Shown here: positions 25,376 through 33,892 of the stretch, one piece after another | Position numbering within the stretch: the first letter of the stretch is position 1 | Layout: the number at the start of each line of letters is the position of its first letter | NCBI RefSeq assembly: GCF_019160155.1 | Contig: NZ_JAFNIH010000061.1 | Location: 122,063 to 186,062 of the forward strand | Length of the DNA: 64,000 nt | Direction of reading: 5' to 3' | From: Pinisolibacter aquiterrae | GTDB taxonomy: Bacteria > Pseudomonadota > Alphaproteobacteria > Rhizobiales > Ancalomicrobiaceae | Notes under the pieces: model-generated | Databases searched by the model: none | What the model was told of the DNA's origin: nothing | The model's input: the letters and a program-made list of their open reading frames with translations, nothing else | Program-made: the position numbers and the translations under genes

Positions 25376-26566
25376 TCATTCGGCGCGCGTGGCCGGCGCC
25401 GTCTCCAGCGGCAGCGACAACACGAAGGTGGCGCCGCGTCCCGAGCCGCCGGGCTCGACGAGCAGATCGCCTCCGTGGTTCTGAGCGATCGAGCGCGAAA
25501 TCGCAAGCCCGAGGCCCAGCCCGGTCTTCTTCGACGTGGCGAAAGCCTTGAACAGCTCCCGCACCTTGTCCTTCGGGATCCCCGGGCCGCTGTCCTCGAT
25601 CTCGATCAGGAGACGTCCGTCGTCGCGGCGGGCGGCGATACGGATCCAGCGCTCGTCGCGCGAGCGCACCGCCTCGATGCCGTTGCGGATCAGGTTGATC
25701 AGGATCTGCTGGATCTGGACCGGATCGACGTCGAGCAGAGGGAGATCGGCGTCGAGATCGCGCACCACCTCGATGCCGGCGCCGTCGTGGCCGAGAAGGG
25801 TCAGTTCGAGCGCCTCGTCGATGAGATGGGAGACGTCGACCGGCTGGCGATCGGGTTCGCGCTTCTCGACGAAGTGCCGCATCTTCTGGATGATCGATCC
25901 GGCGCGCTCGGCCTCGCGCACGGTCTTCGACACGACCTCGACCAGCGAGGCGTCGAGCGCGCCCTCGTGGACGCCCGACTCGAGCTTGCGCCGCAGTGCC
26001 TGGAGATAGAGCATCACGGCGGTCAGCGGTTGGTTCAGCTCATGGGCGATCGCCGCGCCCATTTCGTCCATCGCGTTGACGCGGGCCATCTGGACGAGCT
26101 GGGCCTGGAGCTGGTTGAGCCGCTGCTCGACCGCCTTGCGCGAGCGCAGGTCGCGGATGATCCCGATGAACTGGCGCCCGTCCGGGGTACGGCATTCGCC
26201 GACCGACAGTTCGATCGGGAAGACGGTGCCGTCGGCGTGGAGGCCGCGCACCTCGCGGCCGATGCCGATGATCCGCTTCTCGCCGGTGTGCAGATAGTTC
26301 GACACCCAGGCGCCGTGGTGCTCGGCATATTCCGGCGGCATCAGAATGGAGATGCCGTGGCCGACCACATCCGCCGAGGCATGGCCGAACAGGTCCTCGC
26401 AGGCCTTGTTGAACAGCAGAATACGCCCACGCTCGTCGATGACGACGATGCCGTCCACGGCGGTGTCGAGCACGCTGAAGAGGCGCGCCTCCGAGACGGT
26501 CGGCGACTGAACTGACACGAGCGACGGCTCCCCACGCGAGACCCAGACCGGGACGTCCCGAACCAC
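25376..26566 (-). CDS. fixL: FixL, heme-PAS oxygen-sensor histidine kinase (soluble form)
   Basis: 396 residues. An N-terminal PAS domain (about 27-145) matches heme-binding FixL: H84 (EHHGAWVSNY) aligns with the proximal heme histidine and R104 in IIGIGREVRG with the oxygen-contacting arginine (H200 and R220 of Bradyrhizobium FixL). The kinase core has H175 in IAHELNQPLTAV and the ATP domain (NLIRNGIEAV; DSGPGIPKDK; GLGLAISRSIAQNHGG). No membrane helix is present, as in the Bradyrhizobium protein. The GTG ending at 26566 follows GGAGACGGG; a second GTG ending at 26518 also has a GGAG site, so the start is uncertain by 16 residues. First gene of fixL-fixJ-receiver-fixK. Confidence 0.93.
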   Translation of the reverse strand: MVRDVPVWVSRGEPSLVSVQSPTVSEARLFSVLDTAVDGIVVIDERGRILLFNKACEDLFGHASADVVGHGISILMPPEYAEHHGAWVSNYLHTGEKRIIGIGREVRGLHADGTVFPIELSVGECRTPDGRQFIGIIRDLRSRKAVEQRLNQLQAQLVQMARVNAMDEMGAAIAHELNQPLTAVMLYLQALRRKLESGVHEGALDASLVEVVSKTVREAERAGSIIQKMRHFVEKREPDRQPVDVSHLIDEALELTLLGHDGAGIEVVRDLDADLPLLDVDPVQIQQILINLIRNGIEAVRSRDERWIRIAARRDDGRLLIEIEDSGPGIPKDKVRELFKAFATSKKTGLGLGLAISRSIAQNHGGDLLVEPGGSGRGATFVLSLPLETAPATRAE

Positions 26567-26621
26567 CCCGTCTCCGGCCGATCCGGAGATCTACCCATAT
26601 CAGACAGAAATCACACGATTC

Positions 26622-27806
26622 TCAAGCCCGTTGCGGTCGGCCATTCAGCCAATCGGCCAATCGACGGCTGGCCTCGCGCATACTTTCGGGCCCGCGGGCG
26701 AAGCACAGACGCAGGAATCCGTTGCCGGCGGCGCCGAATGCGGTGCCCGGCGCCAATCCGATTCCGGCCTCGTCGACGAGGCGCAGGCCGAGTCTGGAGG
26801 TGTCGTCCTCGCCCTCGACGCCGAAGAAGAGATAGAAGGCGCCGACGGGAGCGACGAAGCGCGCCCGGCCGGTCGCGGCCAGGGTTGCGGTCAGAATCTC
26901 GCGGCTCTCGGCGATGCGGGCGACCTGATGGGCGAGGAAGCCCTCGCCGTGGTCGAGGGCGGCGACCGCCGCGCGCTGGACGAAGACGGCGACGCCCGAG
27001 GTCGAATACTGGATCAGGTTCTCGAGCACGTCGCCGATCTCCGGCGGCGCCTCGATCCAGCCGACGCGCCAGCCGGTCATCGCCCAATTCTTGGAGAAGG
27101 TGTTGACGAAGATCACCCGGTCCTCGGGACCGGCGACGTCGTGGAACGAGGGCGCGCGCGCCGAGCCGTCCCAGACGAAGCGGCCGTAGACCTCGTCGGC
27201 GACGATCCAGATCCCGCGCTCCCGGGCGAGCGCCAGGACGGAGGCCAGTTCCTCGCGGGTCGCGGTCCAGCCGGTCGGATTGCACGGGCTGTTGAGGAAG
27301 ATCGCCTTGGTGGCCGGGGTCACCACGTCGGCGAGGCGCTCGACGTCGAGGATCCAACCGCGATTGCCGAAGGTCATGGGCACGTCGACCACGCGGGCGC
27401 CGCGCACGCCGACGGCGGCGGCGAAATTGGGCCAGGCCGGGGACGGCACCAGAACCTCGTCGCCGGGACCGGCGAGCGCGGTCAAGGCGATCTGGATCGC
27501 CTGCATGCCCGAGGCGGTGACGAAGAAGCGCTCCGGCGCGAAGGTGCCGCCGTAGAGGCGCTCGTGATAGCGGGCGAGAGCGGCACGCAACTCGGGGATG
27601 CCGCGCTGCCACGTATAGAAGGTCTCACCGGCGGCGAGCGAGCGGGTGGCGGCCTCGCAGACGAAGGCCGGGGTCGGCAGATCGCCCTCCCCCGCCCAGA
27701 GCGGGATCAATCCCTCGCGTCGGCGCCCGTAGTTCATCACTTCGACGATGCCGGACGGGGGCGCGCCGAGGGCTTCGGGGCGCAGCGTGGCGAGGAAATC
27801 GGTCAT
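26622..27806 (-). CDS. Class I/II aminotransferase (PLP-dependent)
   Basis: A 394-residue fold-type I aminotransferase. Motifs: substrate-side YTWQRGIPELRAAL, cofactor-binding FFVTASGMQAIQIAL, NSPCNPTGWTATREEL with the PLP asparagine, DEVYGRFVWDG with the PLP aspartate, and Schiff-base lysine K239 in NTFSKNWAMTGWRVGW. The C-terminal LRLCFARGPESMREASRRL supplies the conserved carboxylate-binding arginine. The sequence resembles aspartate/aromatic aminotransferase subgroup I-gamma, but the amino-acid substrate cannot be read from it. It lies upstream of fixL on the same strand with a 55-base gap; no functional link with oxygen sensing is evident. Confidence 0.88.
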   Translation of the reverse strand: MTDFLATLRPEALGAPPSGIVEVMNYGRRREGLIPLWAGEGDLPTPAFVCEAATRSLAAGETFYTWQRGIPELRAALARYHERLYGGTFAPERFFVTASGMQAIQIALTALAGPGDEVLVPSPAWPNFAAAVGVRGARVVDVPMTFGNRGWILDVERLADVVTPATKAIFLNSPCNPTGWTATREELASVLALARERGIWIVADEVYGRFVWDGSARAPSFHDVAGPEDRVIFVNTFSKNWAMTGWRVGWIEAPPEIGDVLENLIQYSTSGVAVFVQRAAVAALDHGEGFLAHQVARIAESREILTATLAATGRARFVAPVGAFYLFFGVEGEDDTSRLGLRLVDEAGIGLAPGTAFGAAGNGFLRLCFARGPESMREASRRLADWLNGRPQRA

Positions 27807-27976
27807 CGGAGGTCTCTTCGAGCGGACGCGCGGAAATGGGATTCGGGAGGCGATCTTAACCGAGCGCGCGCCGGTTCGGCATCAATCCTCTCGATCTCGT
27901 CGATCGACGGCGATGATCGATCGGCCGCGTCCGGCGCCGGCGAAGACGCGGGCGCGGACACGGCCGGCGCGGACGG

Positions 27977-28402
27977 TCACTTCTTGAGGAGATCGCGGAT
28001 CTCTTCGAGCAGCACCTCGCTCTTGGTCGGCTCGGGCGCCGGGGCGGGCGCGGCCGCTTCCTGCTTCTTCAGCCGGTTCATGGCCTTGACCACGAGGAAG
28101 AGCACGAAGGCGATGATCAGGAAGTTGAGCGTCACGGTCAGGAACTGGCCGTAGCCCAGCGTCGCGCCCATCTCCTTGGCCTTGGCATAGGTCGCCGGCG
28201 CCTCGGCGCCGCCGAGCAGGCTCTTCAGCAGAACGAACTTGTTGGTGAAGTCGAGGCCGCCGGTGAGGGCGCCGATCAGCGGCATGATCACGTCGGCGAC
28301 CATGCTGTCGACGATCTTGCCGAAGGCGGCGCCGATGATCACGCCGATGGCCAAATCCACGACGTTGCCCTTGAGGGCGAATTCCCTGAATTCCTTGAGC
28401 AT
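27977..28402 (-). CDS. mscL: Large-conductance mechanosensitive channel MscL
   Basis: A 141-residue MscL with the conserved N-terminal amphipathic helix and first pore helix ([40 protein letters not shown]), a periplasmic loop, the second helix ([20 protein letters not shown]) and a cytoplasmic helix ending [14 protein letters not shown]. It opens under membrane tension during osmotic down-shock. The ATG ending at 28402 follows GAGGAG at 8 bases; a GTG three codons upstream is less well placed. The Ala/Pro-rich linker before the C-terminal bundle is longer than in E. coli. Single-gene unit. Confidence 0.97.
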   Translation of the reverse strand: MLKEFREFALKGNVVDLAIGVIIGAAFGKIVDSMVADVIMPLIGALTGGLDFTNKFVLLKSLLGGAEAPATYAKAKEMGATLGYGQFLTVTLNFLIIAFVLFLVVKAMNRLKKQEAAAPAPAPEPTKSEVLLEEIRDLLKK

Positions 28403-28673
28403 GTCCGTCACTCCTCGGGGGGCGGCGGGGCGCCCTCGATGATCGCCATCCGGGGGGTCTCGCGGAGGTCGTCGCGCGCCCCCGTCGATTTTGACGTGAG
28501 GGATCCCACAGCGCGAGCCGGATCACAATGTCGCAGACGAAAGTCGAAAAAAATCGCGACGCGCGTGGCCCGGAAACACCACTCGCGATGGACAGTCGCC
28601 TTTCGTCGTGGTCTATGTCGGAGGCGTCGTTCGCGCCGGCACGCATGTTCCGTTTCGAGAGGCCCGCCGAACC

Positions 28674-31600
28674 ATGATTCACGGATGGCTCGTTCTTCTC
28701 GTCGCCATCGTCTACATCGGTGCACTGTTCGGCATCGCCCATTATGGAGATCGCCGAACGGAGAGGGTTTCGCCGATCTTCGGCCGCCCGACCATCTATG
28801 CCTTGTCTCTCGGCGTCTACTGCACGTCCTGGACGTTCTTCGGCTCTGTCGGGCAGGCGGCCAACAAGGGCCTCGACTTTCTGACCATCTACATCGGGCC
28901 GATCCTGCTCTACCTGTTCGGCCAGCGCATCCTCGAGCGCATGATCCGGCTCGCCAAGGCCGAGCGGATCACCTCGATCGCCGACTTCATCGCCGCGCGC
29001 TACGGCAAGAGCCAGCGCCTCGCGGCGGTGGTCACGATCATCGCGCTGGTCGGCATCGTCCCCTACATCGCGCTCCAGCTGAAGGCGGTCAGCGCCTCGG
29101 TGACGACGCTCGTCGATCATCTCGACTTCGGCCTCGGGCCGGCGCCGTTCCATCCCGACGTGCCGCTGACGGTGGCGCTCAGCATGGCCGCCTTCGCCTG
29201 TCTCTTCGGCACCCGCCACATCGACGCGACCGAGCATCAGCAGGGCCTGATGCTGGCGGTGGCGGCGGAATCGCTGGTCAAGCTCTTCGCCTTTTCGGTG
29301 GTCGGGATCTACGTGACCTTCGTCCTGTTCGACGGGCCGGGCGACCTGATGACGGTGATCTCCGACAATCCGATCGGCAACCACGTCTTCGCGGGCGGGC
29401 TCTCCGGCGGCAACTGGATCGTCATGACGACCCTGTCGTTCTTCGCGATCCTGATGTTGCCGCGCATGTTCCACGTCGGCGTGGTGGAGAACCACACGCC
29501 GGCCGAGCTGAAGCGCGCGCGCTGGCTGTTTCCGCTCTATCTCGTCGCGATCAACCTGTTCGTGATCCCGATCGCGCTCGGTGGCCTGGTGCGCTACGGC
29601 ACCGCCATCGACGCCGACACCTTCGTGCTGCGGCTGCCGCTCGACGCGGGCGCCTCGCTCGTCACGGTGGTGGCCTTCGTCGGCGGGCTGTCGGCGGCGA
29701 CCGCCATGGTGATCGTCGCCTCGGTGGCGCTCGCGGTGATGGTCTGCAACGAATTGGTGGCGCCGATCCTGGTGCGGCGCGCCGGGCGCGACGGCGGCGA
29801 CGAACCGGACATGGTGCGCACGCTGCTCCTGGTGCGGCGGGTGGCGATCTTCGCGATCCTGATCCTCGCCTATGTCTACCATCGGTTGGTGGCGGACGCC
29901 TCGGCGCTGGCGGACATCGGGCTCCTCGCCTTCTCGGCGATCGCGCAATTCGCGCCGGCCTTCTTCGGCGCGCTGTTCTGGCGGCGCGGCACGGCGCGCG
30001 GCGCCATCGCCGGCATCCTCGTCGGCTTCGCGCTGTGGGTCTACACGCTGGCGCTGCCGACCTTCGTGGAAGCCGGCTACGGATCGTCGTCGCTCCTGCT
30101 GCACGGGCCGTTCGGAATGTGGCTGCTCCGGCCGCAGGCGCTGTTCTCGCTCGGCTTCGATCCGCTCGCGCACGGCGTCTTCTGGAGTCTCGCCTTCAAC
30201 GTCGCCGCCTTCATCTCGGTGTCGCTGACGCGGCCGCCGGAGCCGATCGAGCGGCTCCAGGCCAACGTCTTCGTGCCGAGCGAATTCGTGCCGACGCCCT
30301 CGCTCCGGCGTTGGCGCACGGCCGTGACGGTCGACGATCTCGTCTCCACCGTGGCGCGCTATCTCGGCGAGGAGCGGACGCGGCGCGCCTTCGGCGACTT
30401 CGGGCGGTCCCATTCGCTGGCGATGGGCGGCGACCGGCCGGCGGATCTCCACCTGCTGCGCTTCGCCGAGCAACTGCTCGCCTCGGCGATCGGCGCGGCC
30501 TCGTCGCGGCTGGTGCTGTCGCTTCTGGTCAAGCGGCGCGATCCCTCGACCAAGGCGGCGATGAAGCTGCTCGACGACGCCTCGGCGGCGATCCAATACA
30601 ACCGCGACCTCCTGCAGATCGCGCTCGATCAGGTCGGCCAGGGCATTTCGGTGTTCGACCGCGAATTGGGCCTGATCTGTTGGAACCGCCAGTTCCGGCA
30701 GATCCTCGACCTCACCCCGGACTTCGCCCAGGTCGGCGTCTCGCTGCACGCGATCGTGCGCGACCGGGCCGAGCACGGCGAATTCGGCCCCGGCAATCCC
30801 GAGCGCATCATCAAGGACCGGATGGACCGGCTGGTGCGGCGGATGGAGACCTATCACGAGCGCCTCGCCTCGACCGACGCGGTGATCGAGGTTCGAACCT
30901 CACCGATGCCCGACGGCGGCATCGTCACCACCTGGACCGACATCACCGAGCGCGTGTCGAGCGCGGAAGCCTTGGCGCGGGTCAACGAGACACTGGAGCG
31001 GCGGGTGCGCGAGCGCACCGAGGAACTGACCCGGCTCAACGGCGAGCTGTCGCGCGCCAAGGCCGAGGCCGACGAGGCCAACATCGGCAAGACGCGGTTC
31101 CTCGCCGCCGCCGGCCACGACATTCTCCAGCCGCTGAACGCGGCCCGGCTCTACGCCACCTCGCTGGTGGAGAAGACCGAGAACTCGCCGTTGGCGACGC
31201 ATGCGGTCCACATCGACCAGTCGCTCGACGCGGTCGAGGAGATCCTCGGGGCGCTGCTCGACATCTCCCGTCTCGACACCGGCGCGCTCAGGCCGGAATT
31301 CACGGTGTTCCGCATCGACGAGATCCTCAAGGCGCTGAAGGTCGAGTTCGAGCCGATCGCGCGCGACCGCGGGCTCGTCTTCAAGGTGCTGCCTTGCGAT
31401 CTGTGGGTGCGCTCCGATCGCCGCCTGTTGCGCCGGCTGGTGCAGAACCTGATCTCCAACGCCATCAAATACACGCCGGCCGGAAAGGTCCTGGTCGGGG
31501 TGCGGCGGCGGCGCGGGCGGCTCACGGTGGAGGTGCTCGACACCGGGATCGGCATCTCGGCCGATCAGCAGAAGGTCATCTATCAGGAGTTCCAGCGGCT

Positions 31601-32198
31601 CGATCAGGGCGCCAAGATCGCGCGTGGGCTCGGGCTCGGGCTCTCCATCGTCGAGCGCATCGGGCGGGTGCTGGTCCATCCGACCGGGCTCACCTCGGTG
31701 CCGGGCAAGGGCTCGCGCTTCTATGTCGAGGTGCCGACGGCGGCGGCGATGCCGAACGTCGCGGCCGCCGACGGGGCGCCGCGTCCGTCGAGCGCCCGTT
31801 TCGACGGCATGACCGTGCTCTGTCTCGACAACGAGGAGACGATCCTCGACGGCATGGAGGCGCTGCTGGTCGGCTGGGGCGTCAAGGTGGTCAAGGCACG
31901 CGACCAGAAGGACGCGTCCGAACAGCTCGCCCACCTGGTCAAGGAGAGCGGGCACGGGCCGGACATCCTGCTCGTCGACTACCATCTCGACGACGGCAAC
32001 GGCATCGACGCGGTGGTGCAGTTGCGCTGGCGCTTCGGCACGGATCTGCCGGCGGCGCTGATCACCGCCGATCGCGGACCGCAGGTGCGCGAGGAGGCGA
32101 CCGAAAAGTCGATCTCGATCCTCAACAAGCCGGTCAAACCGGCGGCGCTGCGCGCGGTGCTGGCGCAGTGGCGGGCGCTGAAGTCGGCGGCGGAGTGA
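28674..32198 (+). CDS. crbS: SSS-transporter/PAS hybrid histidine kinase, CrbS type
   Basis: A 1174-residue sensor with an N-terminal sodium:solute symporter domain (about 12-13 helices, residues 1-510), a PAS-like region (about 640-760; GQGISVFDRELGLICWNRQF), a coiled coil, a HisKA domain with H815 (AAAGHDILQPLNAARLYATSL), an ATPase domain (NLISNAIKYTPAGK; LGLGLSIVERIG) and a C-terminal receiver with D1102 (ILLVDYHLDDGNG) and the lysine in LNKPVKPAAL. This architecture is that of CrbS/MctS proteins, which control acetate or C2 metabolism with a LuxR regulator; such a regulator lies 0.6 kb downstream on the other strand. The ATG at 28674 follows GAGAGG. The ligand is unproven. Confidence 0.9.
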   Translation: MIHGWLVLLVAIVYIGALFGIAHYGDRRTERVSPIFGRPTIYALSLGVYCTSWTFFGSVGQAANKGLDFLTIYIGPILLYLFGQRILERMIRLAKAERITSIADFIAARYGKSQRLAAVVTIIALVGIVPYIALQLKAVSASVTTLVDHLDFGLGPAPFHPDVPLTVALSMAAFACLFGTRHIDATEHQQGLMLAVAAESLVKLFAFSVVGIYVTFVLFDGPGDLMTVISDNPIGNHVFAGGLSGGNWIVMTTLSFFAILMLPRMFHVGVVENHTPAELKRARWLFPLYLVAINLFVIPIALGGLVRYGTAIDADTFVLRLPLDAGASLVTVVAFVGGLSAATAMVIVASVALAVMVCNELVAPILVRRAGRDGGDEPDMVRTLLLVRRVAIFAILILAYVYHRLVADASALADIGLLAFSAIAQFAPAFFGALFWRRGTARGAIAGILVGFALWVYTLALPTFVEAGYGSSSLLLHGPFGMWLLRPQALFSLGFDPLAHGVFWSLAFNVAAFISVSLTRPPEPIERLQANVFVPSEFVPTPSLRRWRTAVTVDDLVSTVARYLGEERTRRAFGDFGRSHSLAMGGDRPADLHLLRFAEQLLASAIGAASSRLVLSLLVKRRDPSTKAAMKLLDDASAAIQYNRDLLQIALDQVGQGISVFDRELGLICWNRQFRQILDLTPDFAQVGVSLHAIVRDRAEHGEFGPGNPERIIKDRMDRLVRRMETYHERLASTDAVIEVRTSPMPDGGIVTTWTDITERVSSAEALARVNETLERRVRERTEELTRLNGELSRAKAEADEANIGKTRFLAAAGHDILQPLNAARLYATSLVEKTENSPLATHAVHIDQSLDAVEEILGALLDISRLDTGALRPEFTVFRIDEILKALKVEFEPIARDRGLVFKVLPCDLWVRSDRRLLRRLVQNLISNAIKYTPAGKVLVGVRRRRGRLTVEVLDTGIGISADQQKVIYQEFQRLDQGAKIARGLGLGLSIVERIGRVLVHPTGLTSVPGKGSRFYVEVPTAAAMPNVAAADGAPRPSSARFDGMTVLCLDNEETILDGMEALLVGWGVKVVKARDQKDASEQLAHLVKESGHGPDILLVDYHLDDGNGIDAVVQLRWRFGTDLPAALITADRGPQVREEATEKSISILNKPVKPAALRAVLAQWRALKSAAE

Positions 32199-32211
32199 GA
32201 GACGGCGCCGG

Positions 32212-32739
32212 TCAGACCCGGGCGCGGTCCAGGATCACCACCGGCGCGCCGTGATAGGTCGAGCGCGCCGCCTCGGCGAAGCCGAGCTTCGCCGCGACCC
32301 GCAGAGATGCGGCGTGGTCGGGGTGGATGATGCAGGTGAGACGGTCGCGCGGGCCGTGGTCGTGTCCCCAGGCGAGCACGGCGCGCATCGCCTCCTCGGC
32401 CAGACCTCGGCCCTGAAAGGCCGTGGCGAGGGCCCATCCCGCTTCCATGGAACCGTCGAGCGAGGGCACGAGATCGCGATGGAGGTCGTGAAATCCGGCC
32501 TCGCCGACGAAGGCGCCGGTCGCCTTGTCCTCGAGGGCGAAGAAGCCGAAGCCGAGGTGATGCCACAGGCCGCTCTGGCGCAGGAAACGGATCCAGGCCG
32601 CCTCGCGGGTCAGCGGTGAGCCGCCGATGAAGCGCACGACCGAGAGCTCGCGCCACAGCGCCGCATAAGCCTCGAAATCGTCGAGACGATGGGCGCGCAG
32701 ACGCAGGCGGTCGGTTTCCAGCGTCGGGATGTCGATCAT
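32212..32739 (-). CDS. GNAT acetyltransferase, RimJ/RimL type
   Basis: A 175-residue GNAT protein of the RimJ/RimL subgroup. It shows the N-terminal LETDRLRLRAHRLDDFEAYAALW typical of this group, an acetyl-CoA loop (ATAFQGRGLAEEAMRAVLAWGHD) and the C-terminal IIHPDHAASLRVAAKLGF. Members acetylate ribosomal-protein N-termini or small molecules; the substrate cannot be told here. The start is the ATG ending at 32739; a TTG two codons upstream is also possible. It sits between the CrbS-type kinase and the CrbR-type regulator, 14 bases from the convergent kinase gene. Confidence 0.88.
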   Translation of the reverse strand: MIDIPTLETDRLRLRAHRLDDFEAYAALWRELSVVRFIGGSPLTREAAWIRFLRQSGLWHHLGFGFFALEDKATGAFVGEAGFHDLHRDLVPSLDGSMEAGWALATAFQGRGLAEEAMRAVLAWGHDHGPRDRLTCIIHPDHAASLRVAAKLGFAEAARSTYHGAPVVILDRARV

Positions 32740-32833
32740 GTCCAAACGTCACCGAGCGGGAGGGCGAGAGGCGCGCGACGGGGGCCGGGCAAGAGCGCGA
32801 TCGGAGCGGCGCTCGCGCGCCGCTCTTCGTCTC

Positions 32834-33502
32834 TCACACGCCGACCGACTGCCAGTGACCGACCTCGATCTTCGAGGCGGCGATGACGGCCTGGGTGCGG
32901 CTCTCGACGCCGAGCTTCTGCAGGATCGCCGAGACGTGGGCCTTGACGGTCGCCTCGGAGACGCCGAGCTCGTAGGCGATCTGCTTGTTGAGCAGACCTT
33001 CCGACAGCATCATCAACACGCGCACCTGCTGCGGCGTCAGCGTCGACAGGCGCTGGACCAGCTTGGCGGTCTCGTCGGCGGGCATCGAGGCGAGGTCGAC
33101 GTCGGCGGGGGTCCAGAGATCACCCGCCATGACGGTGGAGAGCGCCTCGCGGATGGTGTCGGTGCCGAGCGACTTCGGCACGAAGCCGGCGGCGCCGAAT
33201 TCCATGCAGCGGCGGATGGTGCCGGGATCCTCGTTGGCGGAGACCACGACCACCGGAACCGTCGGAAACTGCGCGCGCAGATACATCAGGCCGGAGTAAC
33301 CGCGAACCCCGGGCATATTGAGATCGAGAAGAACCAAGTCGATCTCGTCCCCCTCCTCCAGTATCTTCGATACCGCCTCCAGAGACCCGGCTTCGGCGAT
33401 CACCACACCGTCGAAGAGCCCTTCCAGCGTCTGACGCAGCGCACCGCGAAACAGCGGATGATCATCCGCGATCACGAACCGATATCCCGGATTGGTCGCC
33501 AA
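32834..33502 (-). CDS. crbR: LuxR/NarL-type response regulator, CrbR-like partner of the SSS kinase
   Basis: 223 residues. Receiver domain with DD at 13-14, D60 in LVLLDLNMPGVRGYSGLMYL and K in FVPKSLG; LuxR helix-turn-helix at the end (LTPQQVRVLMMLSEGLLNKQIAYELGVSEATVKAHVSAILQKL). The start is a TTG ending at 33502 preceded by GAGGGGAGAAGGG; the frame runs upstream in a Pro/Arg-rich stretch unlike the family. It resembles AgmR/CrbR regulators that pair with SSS hybrid kinases in alphaproteobacteria, and the kinase gene is nearby. Expected targets such as acetyl-CoA synthetase are outside the window. Its leader holds a strong hairpin. Confidence 0.85.
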   Translation of the reverse strand: MATNPGYRFVIADDHPLFRGALRQTLEGLFDGVVIAEAGSLEAVSKILEEGDEIDLVLLDLNMPGVRGYSGLMYLRAQFPTVPVVVVSANEDPGTIRRCMEFGAAGFVPKSLGTDTIREALSTVMAGDLWTPADVDLASMPADETAKLVQRLSTLTPQQVRVLMMLSEGLLNKQIAYELGVSEATVKAHVSAILQKLGVESRTQAVIAASKIEVGHWQSVGV

Positions 33503-33892
33503 TCCCTTCTCCCCTCTTGGTTCGTCACGCGCACGAGAAACCGCCGGCGGACCTCGTCGGTCCGACGTCGCGGTCACCGCGCCTCTGGGCCGCGGCCGAC
33601 GAACGCCACTCGTCGGCACCGCGACGCTGGGCCGCACGCTGATATGTGAATTATCGATCTCGCAACGCCTCTACGCAAGCCTCCTCCTTTCGGAGGAGGG
33701 CCAATAAGCTTCACGACTTACGTAAAATATCGCGGTCTGGCGTGATTTCTTGCGCACCGGACGGTTCTTGCTCTGCACAGACCGCCGATCGGCCGCGCAA
33801 TCCGGACCTTTGCGGATCCGCCGCAGGCGTTATCTTCGCGCGGCGAGCGATCGTTCTCCTTCGACCGCTCTCGACAGCCATGGAGTCCCGCC
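33503..33892. other. 390-base intergenic region between divergent crbR and pip
   Basis: No gene seen. It is noticeably more AT-rich around 33640-33730. It contains a perfect 8-base hairpin (33680-33699) and an ACTTACGTAA motif (33716-33725), and should hold promoters for both divergent genes. Confidence 0.65.
33680..33699 (-). repeat. Perfect hairpin with GAAA tetraloop in the crbR leader
   Basis: On the minus strand: CCTCCTCC-GAAA-GGAGGAGG, 8-base arms with a GNRA loop, about 180 bases before the crbR start. One arm is a perfect Shine-Dalgarno-like sequence, yet no plausible start follows it directly. Confidence 0.75.

Noticed and set aside
27882..30857. Long open frame opposite mscL and the CrbS-type kinase
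   Set aside because: Overlaps two supported genes and shows no recognisable domain or signal.
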